From: Diphasiastrum complanatum
Taxonomy: Eukaryota > Streptophyta > Lycopodiopsida > Lycopodiales > Lycopodiaceae
DNA: 64,000 nucleotides
Assembly (NCBI GenBank): GCA_029204225.1
Contig: CM055094.1
Location: 32,599,841-32,663,840, forward strand
Direction: 5' to 3'
Position 1 is the stretch's first letter. Every line of letters starts with the position of its first letter. Shown piece by piece: positions 21,465 through 33,824 of the stretch. Under the pieces are notes generated by a model that was not told where the DNA came from, did not search any database, and saw only the letters and a program-made list of their open reading frames with translations. The translations under genes and the position numbers were made by a program.

Positions 21465-24400
21465 AAGTAAGGTACGTATGTACATGTTTAAGTGAACAAA
21501 TGGACAAATGGATGGATGAATGTAATATAATAAACTCATCATTGTAAGGTTGAAATATATTTTAGACTAGTTAGATAGGTTCTTTAGGCGATTATGTTTA
21601 TCATACATGTCTAGGTATTTTTTGTGAAATCATGAATGAATAAAAAAGGTTCAGAAAGGAATAAAAAAATGAATAAACAAGCAAATGAATTCTAATATGT
21701 ACTCTGATATTTGATTTGTTATTGAGGGTGTATACTTTTCAAAATCATATTTTCAATTCATTTTATTTTTCATTTGTGGCATTTTCCGATCATTCAAAAG
21801 TAGAGGCGAATATTGCTTACACGTACATATTTCCAATCATGACAAGGATTTTTTCCATTATGCTCTAGATGAAATTATGTAATCACATATGAACCTACAG
21901 TGAGATAATAAGTGTAAAGAAAGGTAATGGACTAGGAAGACATTATTTAAAATTCATGCTTGTGAGGTGTAGCATGAATTCTATGCATACAACGTATTTG
22001 GCATTTCAAAAAAATTGTTCTAGTAGTGTTTTTGAGCTTTACTTTAGTGATATATGGACCAATGCTTTGTATCTCATCAGTAGAGTACTTTCTTTGAAAC
22101 CACATAAGAATTTCCATTAACACACAAATTCAAATTGTTGTGGTAAGTTTCATAATTTTTAGAAGATGTTGCATGTAATCCAAAGTGGAAAATGCAATTT
22201 TTTTTTTCCTAATTGAAAATATTGTCTATAACTATAATCATTATGACATTAACAGAAAAATAAATAGTCCATCTTCAAGTAGGGTAACATTGTTTGTGCA
22301 TATTTCTTTAGGCAATCAATTATGCTTTGAACATATTTTGTATAGATTCTTGAAAATGTATATTTATTTTTCCTCTTTTTATGCATATTGGATATTGACA
22401 ATCACATCAGAGGTTGATGATTTCCATTCACCCCACATCTTGTAATCATCAAAGCTTGACTTTTTTGTAAAAGATTTATCTGTACAAGGAAATCCTCTTA
22501 TTGTTTTTCTCATTTCTTTTCAAAAATTTAGCTAATTGAAAATAGTCATTGATGCCAAAGTGCCTTTGAAGAATATGGATTTTCACTTAGTTTGTTAGTT
22601 TGCAATGAAATTTGACATTTGGACACACAAGCTCACCTAGTTGTGCAACCAACTTCATTAGCATCATACTTATTATTTGCCTCATCACACACAATACATC
22701 ATCTTCAATACCTTTAATTTGTCAAATAAATCTCTTATGGTGCTCATTGGGTGGTTGCATTTGATCAAATTTCCAATATTATAGAAACTTTTAGTGTTCC
22801 CAAGGATGAGTATCGATATAAGATAGTGATGATCATAATGAAATTCTAGCTCTACCATATAGTAGTCGCACGAGATCTAGCATAAGTAAATGCTCTAGAA
22901 TAATTGGACCCCATTTATTGTCTTTCTAAAAGAAAAAAAACTTAAACATTTGAGTTATGCATAATATACCTTTGCAAAGCAAAAAACTTTCCATTGTGTT
23001 TTATTTTTTGAATAGATAATCCTACAGTACCTTTCCCATAAGCTAGCAATGTTTACTTGATAAACATCATCATAGTGAACAAATGAAAATAATTAAGTAG
23101 CATTCATAGTATGTTAGAAGGATTTATTCATTTTTTATTACATCTAACACGTAATAAATTTTTATCAAAAATCGAAAACCTAATATGGTTGATTGTTTGG
23201 AATTTCAAGTTGAAGAAGGAACTTTATTTGGAATGTTTTAGCAATCTACGTATCTTTGAGAAAATAGTCTCCCATGTGATGGCATATCTTTCTCCTCAAA
23301 GTCTTATTTAACAATTTGTAATGCATGTTCATAGTAGTGATAAACTTCATTATTATGTGACGTTTGTGTATTGTGCTCCATGTGCATGTAGAAGAGAGGA
23401 GTAGAGAAACATTTAAATCCATAATGCAATATTACAACCATGTAATTGAGAAAGCAAATTCACAACAACATATGTTGCTTGTTTTTTTCTATGTTCATTT
23501 CATGTCCTCTCTCTATTTCATTAAGGTTTATAATGGACAATGCCTTTTAGAATCCTACTTGTGTCATTGGCTTCTTCAACATGTTTTTGATTTACTTCAC
23601 ATCTCTATATAAAAATCTTCCTCACGTGGTTGAGGTGAACACAACCTTTAAACTATGAGGGGTTCAGAGAGCTTCAGGTAGGGACAATCATTTGTGCAAC
23701 TTCCAATATCAAATGATGATTAGTTGTATATCAAGTCAACAAAGAGATTATGCATATACTTTTGTCATGTCTTCTACAAATGTTACATTATGCAAATATA
23801 GATACTCCACAAACAATCGTAGTTTTAGAAAAGAAAAATGGGCCCCCAACATTTGTTCTATTTTCTTGTCACAAACCATCAAACTTCCATTAAGGGTCTT
23901 TCTTGAGTTAATCAAAGTGCACACTTTACAATTATTCAATTGCACTTTCCAAAAAAATGTCACTTCATGCTTCTCAAAAATATAAATAAATAACATAGAT
24001 CAGTAAAGTATTTTGCATGCAATAATTTATCAATCATAAGAAAACTCTAGGTTCATGTTCATTTTGTTGTCATCACAAAGGAGTGCCTACACATGTTGTT
24101 TTTTCTAGCTTTAGCATAATTTTTTCACTATCATTGTAAATTTCATCGAGGCTCACAAAATTATTTGTAAGCTTACTAAGATCCATAAAGTATTGAAAAG
24201 TGAATTTGGCTTCAAATAAGTTGTGGATTCAAATTTCAAAACTTTAATACCATAAGGCTAAAATATATTTATTCTTGCAAAAAGCATGATCTACAAGTTG
24301 GAGTCTCATAAATTCATAAAAGGGAATACATGAAAAATATTCCACCACTATTAAGTCTTCAACCCATGACGTTGCCTTATATAAGTAAATCAAATAAAGG

Positions 24401-24810
24401 GAGGCCCAACCTAGTCACAATAGCTAAGCAACAAGAGGATTTGGAGCATATATTTAGAAATTGGTGGTATAGGATGATCTTAAATATGTGTGAGCATGAG
24501 CATGTATATGAGTGGATTGATGTGAAAGTGCATCATTATTGTGTCTACTTTATGGTTTGTGGGACATATCACAATATATTCAAATCACTACCACATGAAT
24601 ATGAGTGATATGAGGTGGAAATGGTCTAAGTGCTTCTATTTATTTCCACCATTAGTACTTGTGTGCTTGCTACTTGTCCTTTCCAATCATTGGAGGATGT
24701 TGACAAAGTTGTAGTAGGGTTGTACAAAGAATTGACTTGAAAAATCAGTAGAGGCATCAAATTTGGAGTGTATGCTAAAGCTCATCCTTTCAATAAGAGA
24801 ATGTGGAAGA
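20901..24810. other. Long non-coding AT-rich stretch
   Basis: About 3.9 kb in which I recognise no gene or element apart from the CA microsatellite. Open frames are short (under 100 codons), overlapping and without family resemblance. TTGGCAATCAATTATGC-type low-complexity sequence is common. It could be old, unrecognisable retroelement DNA. Confidence 0.45.
21401..21462 (+). repeat. (CA)31 microsatellite
   Basis: 62 bp of uninterrupted CA. No linked feature was recognised. Confidence 0.98.
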
Positions 24811-24811
24811 T

Positions 24812-26379
24812 TGTTGGGGAACCAGTCCGACTACTTGGACCTAGTCGAACAATCAGATCGGGACGATCCTACTATTTTGTGAAAGTAGCATTCGACCAAT
24901 TTCCCTCGGTGTGTGCACTAATATCATAGTAGGTAAGCACAAGATTAAACTAGAGCTTGATTGTGCGGTAGTTTGCAGAAGCAGAAGAGCAGACAATTAG
25001 ACAAAGCAGTAAGAATGTCAGACAGGAAGATGTAATAACTTAAATACACAATACTGACAAGAACTCTGAACGCAATAAAGACAATGATTGATTCAAATTA
25101 ATGCATAGAAATACACGTCAATTTAATGTTATGAGCACAAGACAATAGCGGGTGAAACCGCATGCTCAAGAAGCTAACTCCGTTTTGTAAAAGCTATGAG
25201 CTTATTATTGACAATCAGTTTGAGAAAAGAATCAATGCACGAAAGCATTTACAATGTCTATTTCATTAAATGCTCTTGAATCATGCTTTCTATATTGATT
25301 AGATTACAACAGTTTGTCGGATTATTCTCCTACTAATTGACATTTTAATCTTCGTCCAATTTTTATCCAGACTTGTAGATTTCTTCGTGTTTTTACACAG
25401 TCTGCATAACTACTTGGAAATGGCTCACAGTGTCGACGTTTTCGGTTTTTTTGTTTTTCGAGATCTTCTCTCACTTCAGTCTTTTCTCAAAATGTCAGAT
25501 GCCTCAAATGTTAGGAAATGATGTTGGCGAAGACCTTCGCATTTTTCACACGACAGATTACGTTCATTTTTGCAGAGTTACAGTTTACGTTTAAATCTGC
25601 AGACAGACTGTTTACGACCAAAGCCACCAACTTGCATTAATCCATCAGCAAGTAATTTCTAAGAAGTCCTAACTTGATGGATGCCAGCACATCACAGCCA
25701 ACTGGATGACGCATTTGCGAACCTAATTGCTTAGTATAAATAGTTGGTCATATTCTTACATCAAGTATTGAAGCATAAAGATCAATCATCAAGTATTGAA
25801 TAGTTAGCGTTCTCTCTCAAGCCTGCAAGCTTGAATACTCTTTAGCATTCTAGCTCAGTTTCTTAGAGTTGATTAGAGATTTCTATTGCGCTTATTGCTT
25901 ATCAACATTGCACTTAATTCAGACTTATATTTATCCACTCAAAGATATCTTAGAATAGGTGGCTTAGATCTGCAAACTTGTTGTAGTCATTTACATGTGT
26001 TTTGGTTTCATACTGAATCAATACTATCTTCTTATTGCATTCAGGTTCATCTCAGAATGTATCTGTTTCCGTAGTTCTTCACGACTGATTATTTGTTTGA
26101 TAATTCAATGCTTTAATGTTTGGCTACGTAATCACTATAGTACTAATGATTTCAAAGTTAGTTACTATAAGATCGAACATGATTTCTATAACTATTGTTT
26201 TGCTCAAAATTGACAGGCGTAGTCATGCATAGAGAAAGAGAAAGATAGTTTATTCTATTGTACACGATAAGTTTTAATTCTTGTCGTTCGAATTTTTTTT
26301 ATTCGATTCTATTCGGCCTATCTTTCATCACACCTCTTTCCAATGTGGTATTACAACGTTAATTTTTCAAGGCCTAAAA
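24812..26379 (+). repeat. Probable LTR of copia L (limits approximate)
   Basis: It starts TGTTGGGGAACC after a purine-rich AATGTGGAAGAT and ends before a primer-site-like CTATATCAGAGC at 26380. Gag begins 130 bp later. At ~1.57 kb it would be long for copia, so other insertions may be included. No second copy is in the window to confirm the ends. Confidence 0.4.
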
Positions 26380-26391
26380 CTATATCAGAGC
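26380..26391 (+). promoter_or_regulatory. Diverged copia primer site (element L)
   Basis: CTATATCAGAGC keeps the ATCAGAGC core of TGGTATCAGAGC and precedes a gag start at 26522. Confidence 0.5.
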
Positions 26392-26521
26392 ACAAGCTCT
26401 TATACTTGATATCTTTTGCGATATCAAATTATTCTTCAGTTCGAATCAATTTGTTTCGGCATCAGAGAATTGATTTCCACAACATAGTATCTCTCTTAAC
26501 GTCATCAGACTAAAGTTTCAA

Positions 26522-27130
26522 ATGGATTCTCAAAGTAAAGTCGGTCATATCGCAGAGCTGAATGGATTCAATTATCATTTATGGAAATTGAAGATGAAGA
26601 TCTTGCTAATCGCCAACGAGTTGTGGAATGTCGTTACAAGTATTGAAGTGAAGCCTGAAGACGACACAAAAGACTCGAAATGGAAATCGAAAGATGAAAA
26701 ACCTTATTATCCTCAGTATATCAAATACTCAGATTGGCCACGTAGCTGAAGCCAAAACTTTGAAAGAAGTTTGGGGCATCCTAAGCTCACTATATGATGT
26801 GAGAGACATAAATACCAAGTTGCATTTTCAAAGAAAGTTCTTCACACTCAAGATGTCGAACAATTGTTCTCTTCAGAATCGTATTAATCAGTTTAAGAAT
26901 CTCTTGCAATAGATAGTCATTGTCGGATCAGTCATAGATGATCAAGACACAATTATGACATTGCTTTAAAGCCTACCCTCTACATATGAGAACTGGGTGA
27001 TGATTATTACGACACACTCAGATTTAAATCTTACCAGAGTTATCATTATATTGCTGCAAGAAGATAATCGAAGAAGTCAAGACACTTCATATATCTCTTC
27101 GTCTCATGTTCTATATGTCAATAAGGGCAA
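26522..27130 (+). pseudogene. Copia L: gag (UBN2) fragment
   Basis: ATG at 26522 opens MDSQSKVGHIAELNGFNYHLW, then KMKILLIANELWNVV. A shift near 26700-26750 leads to HVAEAKTLKEVWGILSSLYDV, TKLHFQRKFFTLKMS and QNRINQFKNLL. After two further stops it goes on with SLPSTYENWVM and LLQEDNRR near 27060. This is the gag order of a copia lineage different from B/D/K/I, with a shorter N-terminus. The sequence stops being recognisable near 27130; no pol remains. Confidence 0.85.
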
Positions 27131-28792
27131 ACATTGAATTTGGCATGAGATTTGATCCATACTTGAGAATCTAAATTTTTATTTTTTGGTGAATTGAATG
27201 TTGTGATTGATGTTTAGCACATAGACACTTTGTCTATTTTAGAGTTTATAGGAAAAAGTAATATTTTTGGTTACAAATTATCACAAATTTTAAATGTTAT
27301 CATGAATCCATCTCTCACTAACTATTAGAAATGTCATACTCTTTCATTAACAAACTCTTCATATACATATCTACTAACCAAATTGAGCCATTGATTTTGA
27401 GCAAATTGCAAGCAAGATATGATGTGTCAAACAAGTAGGGGTACTAGTCACAAAAATAATTTTTTTTTAAAGCTTTTCAACATCCAACATGCTAAATATC
27501 TAGCATTGTTTTGACTAGTTTCTCATGTTACCTATGTGAAGCTCTCATGTCAACTTTCTTGTTGTCACACTAGCTCTCAAAATTTATAAAACAACTTATG
27601 CTATGCAAAAAAATGGATAGATTCTTCTTAAACATAGGTCTAGAAATCTCACATTCTTTCTCTTCTTAATTAAGATGGCTTAACAAGACATTTTTTATGC
27701 TTCAAATATGTGGAGCATCTCATTATTTTAAGAAATACAATAGTGATTTAGGAAATCCTATATTTTTATGGCATCCATATGCTCTAGAAAATCCAATTAT
27801 TAAATCACACCAATTTTTTTATGACTTTTCTTTTTTTTTCTCTTGAAGAAATTTGACCATAGATTAGAGACCTTTTACAAGATACATAGTAACAACAAAA
27901 CTTAAAGAAGCATAAGTTTATCAGCCTCTTTAAAGAGAAGTAGAAGGGAGATGTAAAAATCACCAATCCCAAGTTCTCTACTATTTCTATCTAACCAAAT
28001 GTTCCATAAAATAATGATTCTAATACATTCCTAGAAGACATTGACATTTGCTTCATTAAATGTGATATCATTCAATAGTAGATCTAAAGGACTGAAGGAT
28101 GAGAAAGTAATGAACTAGAACTCGAAAAATTCGCAAAAGATTCTTGAAGGATTTGCGAAATTTATCTTGCTTAAAACTCAAAAGATTCGTGAAAGATTCT
28201 TGAAAATTGAAGGCAATTGCCAACAACACGTAGTGTCTTGATTCTAATTGTAAAGTAAAAATCAAGTATTATTTTGATTATTTAGCCATGCATATATATC
28301 CAGCAACTTATCAGTTGCTCGGTTAGCTCAATCATTTATCTAGTCGATCGATTGAACATTCAGAGTGCAATTGTTTTGTTTTTTTTCTCTATTATTAGAG
28401 AGTATTATTTTATAAAGAACGCAACTCTTTCTACATTCAGATTGTAAATATTCATGACTGAATAATCATCGATCCATAATCTAGGTCATGTATATTGCGA
28501 TTAAATACTCATTTTATTCATGTTCAGATCGATTTTTGCTTGTACATAAATTTATTTGTAGATTAAATAGTATTTGTATGACTGATAGCTCTTGTCAATT
28601 TGTCGCTCTAATTTTTGCACCTAATATACTTCCATAAAGTGATGGTATCTACATTGGGCCACATATATTTGTGTGTACCATGTCTAGCGAATCTTTAGAT
28701 ATATGTTTTCTAGTCATTTGTCTTGTGATTTTTATGCATGATTGCTATCTAGTATCATTGTACTTGTTGTTTCAGGTGCAGGTCGTACAGTG
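27131..28792. other. Non-coding, with one interspersed repeat and a family C-like tail
   Basis: 27300-27440 is the inverted partner of the repeat at 4795. 28090-28200 repeats TTCGCAAAAGATTCTTGAAGG / TTCGTGAAAGATTCTTGAA, resembling the 3' tail of family C copia (55160-55290). The remainder, including 28260-28790 with LTR-like base use, is unassigned. Confidence 0.45.
27300..27440 (-). repeat. Inverted copy of the 4.8 kb interspersed repeat
   Basis: The reverse complement reads TTTGACACATCATATCTTGC, TTGCTCAAAATCAATGGCTC and ACATTTCTAATAGTTAGTGAG, in the same order as 4810-5000. It lies just past the truncated gag of L but is not coding. Confidence 0.6.
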
Positions 28793-28991
28793 GACAATAC
28801 TCCACACGTGTGAAGCCGCTCTCACTAAAAAATGATGTGTTGATCCATTGCTCTTGCTTAAATCCAAGTGTAGTGAATCTAGATCAAGATCTAATGTGTA
28901 GAACTTGATAGATTCATTGATTAAGCAACCAATAACTCTCTATGATTGTAAAGTACAATCATTATTGTCCTAAAAACTGTAAAATTTATCA
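28793..28991 (+). repeat. LTR end of copia K (start uncertain)
   Basis: It ends TTATCA at 28991, directly before a perfect primer site. The palindrome CACACGTGTG is at 28803-28812, about 180 bp from the LTR end, much as in elements A and F (about 168 bp). The left limit at TGGACAATACTCC is a guess. Confidence 0.55.
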
Positions 28992-29003
28992 TGGTATCAG
29001 AGC
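28992..29003 (+). promoter_or_regulatory. Primer-binding site of copia K
   Basis: A perfect TGGTATCAGAGC (initiator-Met tRNA primer site) right after an LTR ending in CA. It is followed by a 583 bp leader with another CACACGTGTG at 29155-29164. Confidence 0.9.
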
Positions 29004-29586
29004 TAAGTAAGAGAGTGATCATTGAATCATAAATCTTGTAAAGATCATTGGCAAAATTTGTTTTTTGGCCAATACTAATGAGGGCGAGTTCTTCTAGAGT
29101 GATAGCTTGTAATCATTTGGATAAAAATGACTTGGAGGCTGTGTATGTACTTTTCACACGTGTGAAACCGTACAACAACTTTCAATTCAAGCTACTTTGT
29201 GTTTGTTGGTCCCAAAATCACAATACTAGTTCATTTTTTGTGCTTTTTGAAGCATAGTATTGATCTAGATTCATTCTAACTAATGCCTATGACCAAATAG
29301 TGTTTTGGATCATTGAACCATTTCTTTTTAGAGTCTAAGATCAGATCTTAAGAGGCTGATTTGTTCAGATCCTTAGTTGAAGTGAAATCTCTAAGAAAAG
29401 TGTAAAGCAATTTTTTTGTGAGAGTGAAAGCTAGGAATTTTTGGTAAGATCTTTGAGTATCATTCAAGCTTGTGTGCTAGTTTGATAAAGACAAGCCTAT
29501 AGGCATTCTAGTAAGCTTTAGGCCTTTTCATAGATCTTTTAAAATTCAAAAATCTTTGTGATTTTTAAAAGAGCATTCATTCTAAA
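29004..29586 (+). other. Copia K leader (untranslated)
   Basis: 583 bp between the primer site and the gag ATG. It contains CACACGTGTG at 29155-29164 within TTTTCACACGTGTGAAACC and no coding signal. Confidence 0.7.
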
Positions 29587-32448
29587 ATGTCATCCATGGG
29601 TGGATATTTGATGGAATCAAGTGAGAGACTCACTTCCACAAATTATTCCATTTGGAAAGTGAGAATGGAATCACTCCTAGTGATCCATGATCTATATGAC
29701 ATAGTTCAAGGAGTAGAGGAAGAGCCTCAAACTCCCCAAGAACAAGCCAAATACAAGAAGAGATCAAGATTGGCTCTAAATTGCATAAAGTTAAATGTAT
29801 GCAATGACCTCTTGAAAGAGGTGTCTTCTTGTACCTCATCCAAAGAGGCCTGGGATTCATTAAAGAGCATTTATGAATCCAACAATACTTCAAGAATCCT
29901 CATGCTATGAAATCAAGTTTTTCAAAGCATGAAAGGAAGTGGAGAGAGTGGACAAGAGTATGTCCTTAGGATCAAATCTCTTAACAAGGAGTTAAGTGCA
30001 ATAGGAGAGAAGATCCAAGATCAAGAACTCGTACAAATCATCTTGAATGGTCTAGATGATGAGTTTACCAACTTAGTCCAATCATTTGCCATTCAAGACT
30101 CTCTTCCATCCATTGAAAAGTTGCACAATGTTCTTGTGGCCGAGGAGAGTAGGCTTCTACACCTCAAGACAAGAATGGATAGCATGTCACTTAATGGAGG
30201 AGAGGAGAAAGCTAACTTTACATCTAAAGGCAAGAAGAAGCAAAATCCATTCAAGAAAAATCAAGGCAAGGAGGTCGAGATGAAGAATGGAGGATCTACC
30301 TCCAAAGGCAAAGTGAAGAACAAGGCAAAACTAAAGTGTTTCTTTTGTGGAAAGAAAGGACACTTTGCCTCAGAATGCTACTTGAAGAAGAATCAACAAG
30401 CCAAAGGAGATCAAGGGAACATTTCTCAAGAGGAAGAAGATGAGGATGGATTCAACACATCCTTAATGGTTGCATCTACACCAACTTCAAGCCAAGACAT
30501 ATGGCGGATAGATAGTGGGGCTAGTTCCCACATGTCCTTTAACAAGCATTATTTTTCTACTCTTCTATCTTGTAATGACTCTAAGAAGTCAATATACACT
30601 GCTAGTGATCAAGCATGAAAGATAGATGGCATAGGATCTATACCTCTTTGCTTAGGCACATCTAAAAGGATAGATCTAGATAATGTTTTGTATGTTCCTA
30701 CCATTTCAAGAAACTTGCTTAGTGTAGGACAATTAATGGACAATGGACTAGATGTACATTTCAAGAACGGAGTTTGTTTCATCTTGAAAAATGATTAGTG
30801 CATAGCTAGTAGCATTAAGCAAGGTAGACTTTTCAAGTTGGATGCTAATGTTGCAAGTGAAAGTGTGAACTTGGCTAGGGAGGAGCTAACTCAAGTGGAG
30901 CTTTGGCATAAGAGATTAGGCCATCCTAATCCTCAATCTATGGAGTCAATGGCAAGCAAGGAACTAGCTCTCTGCCTACCAAGAGCTTTCAAGAAGTGTG
31001 GAAAAATGTGTGAGGCATGTGGCCTTGCAAAGTCACACAAGTCTTCTTACAAGAGATCTTCATCAAGATCTCTCTCTCCCTTGGATCTCATACATTTTGA
31101 TGTACATAGTTTTTCACATGCAAGTAATGGAGGTGCCTGGATGTATGTAACTTTTATAGATGATTGTACTAGATTCACATGGATTGAGTTACTATCAAAG
31201 AAAAGTCTTGTTTATGAAGCTTTCATTAAGTTCAAGTCTCTAGCAGAGAAACAACTTAGTACTTCTATCAAAGCACTAAGATGTGATAATGGAGGAGAGT
31301 ACACCTCCAATAAAATGAAAGACTTTTGTGAGATCAATGATATTAAGTTACAATACACTTTTTCCTACACCCCTCAACAAAATGGGATGGCCGAGAGGAA
31401 AAATAGGAGTCTATGTGAGTGTGCAAAGTCCTTGAGGCTTGATGCATCACTTTCCATATCATTTTGGGGAGAAGCCATAACATGTGCTAATTATTTGTGT
31501 AATAGACTTCCTAGTAGTGCTATAGATGGGATCTCACCTTATCAAGCCTTGTTTGATAAGAAACCCAATGTAAAAGATTTTAAGATCTTTGGATGTACTT
31601 GTTATGTACACATTCCTTTGGAGACTAGAAGGAAAGAAGATGTTACCTCCTTCAAAGGAATCTTTGTTGGCTATGGAGAAAATAGCAAGGGATATAGGAT
31701 ATATGATCCTACATCCAAGAAAGTAAAGGTAAGCAAGGATGTACTTTTTGATGAGTCACAATTTGCTAAGAGCTTGTCAAATGGATCTAACCCATTGTGT
31801 ATTGAAGATCTTGACAAATTCGAGGAGGATCATGACAAACCCGAGGATGGAGATTTGGATCCGAGTCAAAAGGGGCCGAGAAGATCATCAAGGAGCAAGG
31901 CCGAGCCCTCAAGGCTTACCTATGTGGACAAGGGAAAGCAAAAGGAAGGCTCTACATCTTCTACCTCTTACTCTTTTTTAGCTACATTGCTTGAAGAACC
32001 ATCATCTTTTGATGAAGCATGTAAATCTAAAGTTTGGAGAGATGCAATGCAAGTAGAGTATGATGCATTAGAAGAGAATCATACTTGGAATCTTGTAAAT
32101 CTTCCAAGAGGAAAGAAACCACTTGCATGTAAGTGGATTTATAGAATTAAGTACAATCAAGATGGATCTATTAGTAAGTACAAAGCTAGGCTTGTTGCTA
32201 AGAGATTTCTTCAAATAAAAGGATTGGATTATGAAGAAACATTTGCACCTGTAGCTAAGCTTGTAACTATTAGATTAATCATTTGCATTGCTACTTTGTT
32301 CAAATGGGATCTCTACCAAATGGATGTGACAAATGCCTTCTTGAATGGCTTCTTAGAAGAGGAAATCTACATGATGCAACCCGAGGGCTTCATCAAGGCT
32401 GGTGAGGAGCAAAAGGTGTGCTACTTAAGGAAGAGCCTATATTGGTGA
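29587..32448 (+). pseudogene. Copia K: gag-protease-integrase-RT polyprotein, 3' truncated
   Basis: One continuous frame of 954 codons with only three stops (TGA 29908-29910, TGA 30616-30618, TAG 30796-30798) and no frameshift. Order: gag UBN2 (MSSMGGYLMESSERL...KEVSSCTSSKEAWDSL); zinc knuckle CFFCGKKGHFASEC; protease site WRIDSGASSHM; pre-integrase zinc finger (LWHKRLGHPN...CEAC); integrase with all three acidic residues in place (HFDVH, RCDNGGEY, NGMAERKNR); reverse transcriptase through NAFLNGFLEEEIYMMQPEGF. It breaks off after LRKSLY at 32448, before the YVDD box, by fusion to minus-strand copia I. It is the best-preserved integrase in the window but cannot act alone. Confidence 0.95.
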
Positions 32449-33020
32449 AAAGATTCGAGGTAACTCCTCCTCAATTCTTGGCCCCATCTCTCCATGATAG
32501 TCTTCAAGGGTGATTATTGGAGTATCTTTGTGAAAATCTTTGAACTTGGCCTCCTCAAAAATGTACTTTTGATCCTCATGGAATATAACATCCCTACTCT
32601 CAATTGTAGTTGAGGTAGAGGGAACATACATTCTATAAGCTTTCTAACCATGATCCCTTTAATAGAATTAGGATCATCTCTTTTCCTTGTTTCCAAGGGA
32701 ACATGAACAAAGCAAGCACAACCAAAAACTCTAAGGTGATCTACTTTAGGTTTCTTCTTAAACAAGACTTCAAAAGATGATTTTCCAGCAAGTGCATTGT
32801 GAGGTAATCTATTGCACAAATAGTTTGGACAATTTATAGCTTCACCCCAATATTCAATAGGCAAACAAGCTTCAACACGAATTGCTTTAGCACATTCACA
32901 TAAAGATCTGTTTTTCCTCTCAGCAACTCCATTTTGAGATGGAGAATAAGCACAAGAAAACTCTCTCTTTATTCCTTCACCTTCACAGTATTCATGAAAC
33001 TTGTTGGAGATGTATTCATC
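32437..33020 (-). pseudogene. Copia I: integrase core end and C-terminal part
   Basis: Minus frames give RCDGGDEYISNKF (about 33020), SPSQNGVAERKNRSLCECAKAI, IEYWGEAINCPNYLCNRLPHNAL, KKPKVDHLRVFGCACFVHVPLETRKRDDPNSIKGIM, and after a shift SRDVIFHEDQKY...EMGPRIEEELP. The Asp and Glu of the second half of the core are present. The first half of the integrase and the zinc finger are deleted between here and 33035. The fragment abuts plus-strand K at 32449, so RT and RNase H of I are gone. Confidence 0.9.
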
Positions 33021-33034
33021 TCCGCCATCACATC

Positions 33035-33824
33035 TTAAAGCTTTAACTTTGCATTCTCATAAGAATTCAACTTAAAAATTCCACCACATCTAGATCCATC
33101 AGCTAGGATCTCATCATTTTTCTTGATAAAGCAAGTATTGGAGTTGAACTTTACATCACAACCATTATCAAGCAACTTTCCCACACTAATCAAGATCTTT
33201 GTAAGTTTTGGAATGAAAAGAACATTAGTAAGTGCAAGAACTTTTGAAGAAGCAAGTTTCAATGGAATGTTGCCAATTCCTTCTATTGGACACTCATGAT
33301 CATTAGCTGTGTAAATAGATCTCTTGAGTCCTTTGAAAGGTAAGATTGAGTCAAATGACTCCTTTGAACAGCACTATATGAAGAGGCTCCACTGTCTATG
33401 TACCAAGCTCCATCTTTCTTGAAAGGTGATGAAAAAACACTGGACACCATAAGTGATCCTTCTCCATCACTTGCAACAGAATCTTCTTCAATCTCTTTGG
33501 AGAGATTAGCTTGCTTGAGTTGGTTTTTCTTCTTAAAGCAATTAGATCATAGTGCCCCTTTTTGCCACAGAAGAAGCACTTCACTTTCTTCTTCTTGGTT
33601 TTTGAGTTAGAGGGATGAGATGTATCATCTTCTTCACCATCTTTGTCTCAATCTTTGGCTTTGTCTTTGTTGGATGCTTGAGAGAACTAGTTCTTACTCC
33701 TTCCTTTATGCTTGTCTTTGACAAAGAGGCTTTGTCACTTCCACCATGTTCTAGTTTGTTCATTCTGGAAAGTTTATAGCTTTGCCTAGATTTTTCAGAA
33801 GTAAGAATTCCTTGGAGAGTTTCT
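33035..33824 (-). pseudogene. Copia I: gag (second half), protease and pre-integrase
   Basis: From right to left: ETLQGILTSEKSRQSYKLSRM (gag after the UBN2 domain), a lysine-rich linker, the zinc knuckle CFFCGKKGHY with its last Cys lost, the protease site YIDSGASS near 33390, then LTNVLFIPKLTKILISVGKLLDNGCDVKF and GGIFKLNSYENA. Several shifts break it. Gag is interrupted exactly at 33824/33825 by the start of the GC-rich LTR element. Its N-terminal start reappears at 37720-37850. Confidence 0.88.

Noticed and set aside
21333-21542. Cys/Val-rich minus frame (VCVCVC)
   Set aside because: Translation of the (CA)31 microsatellite.
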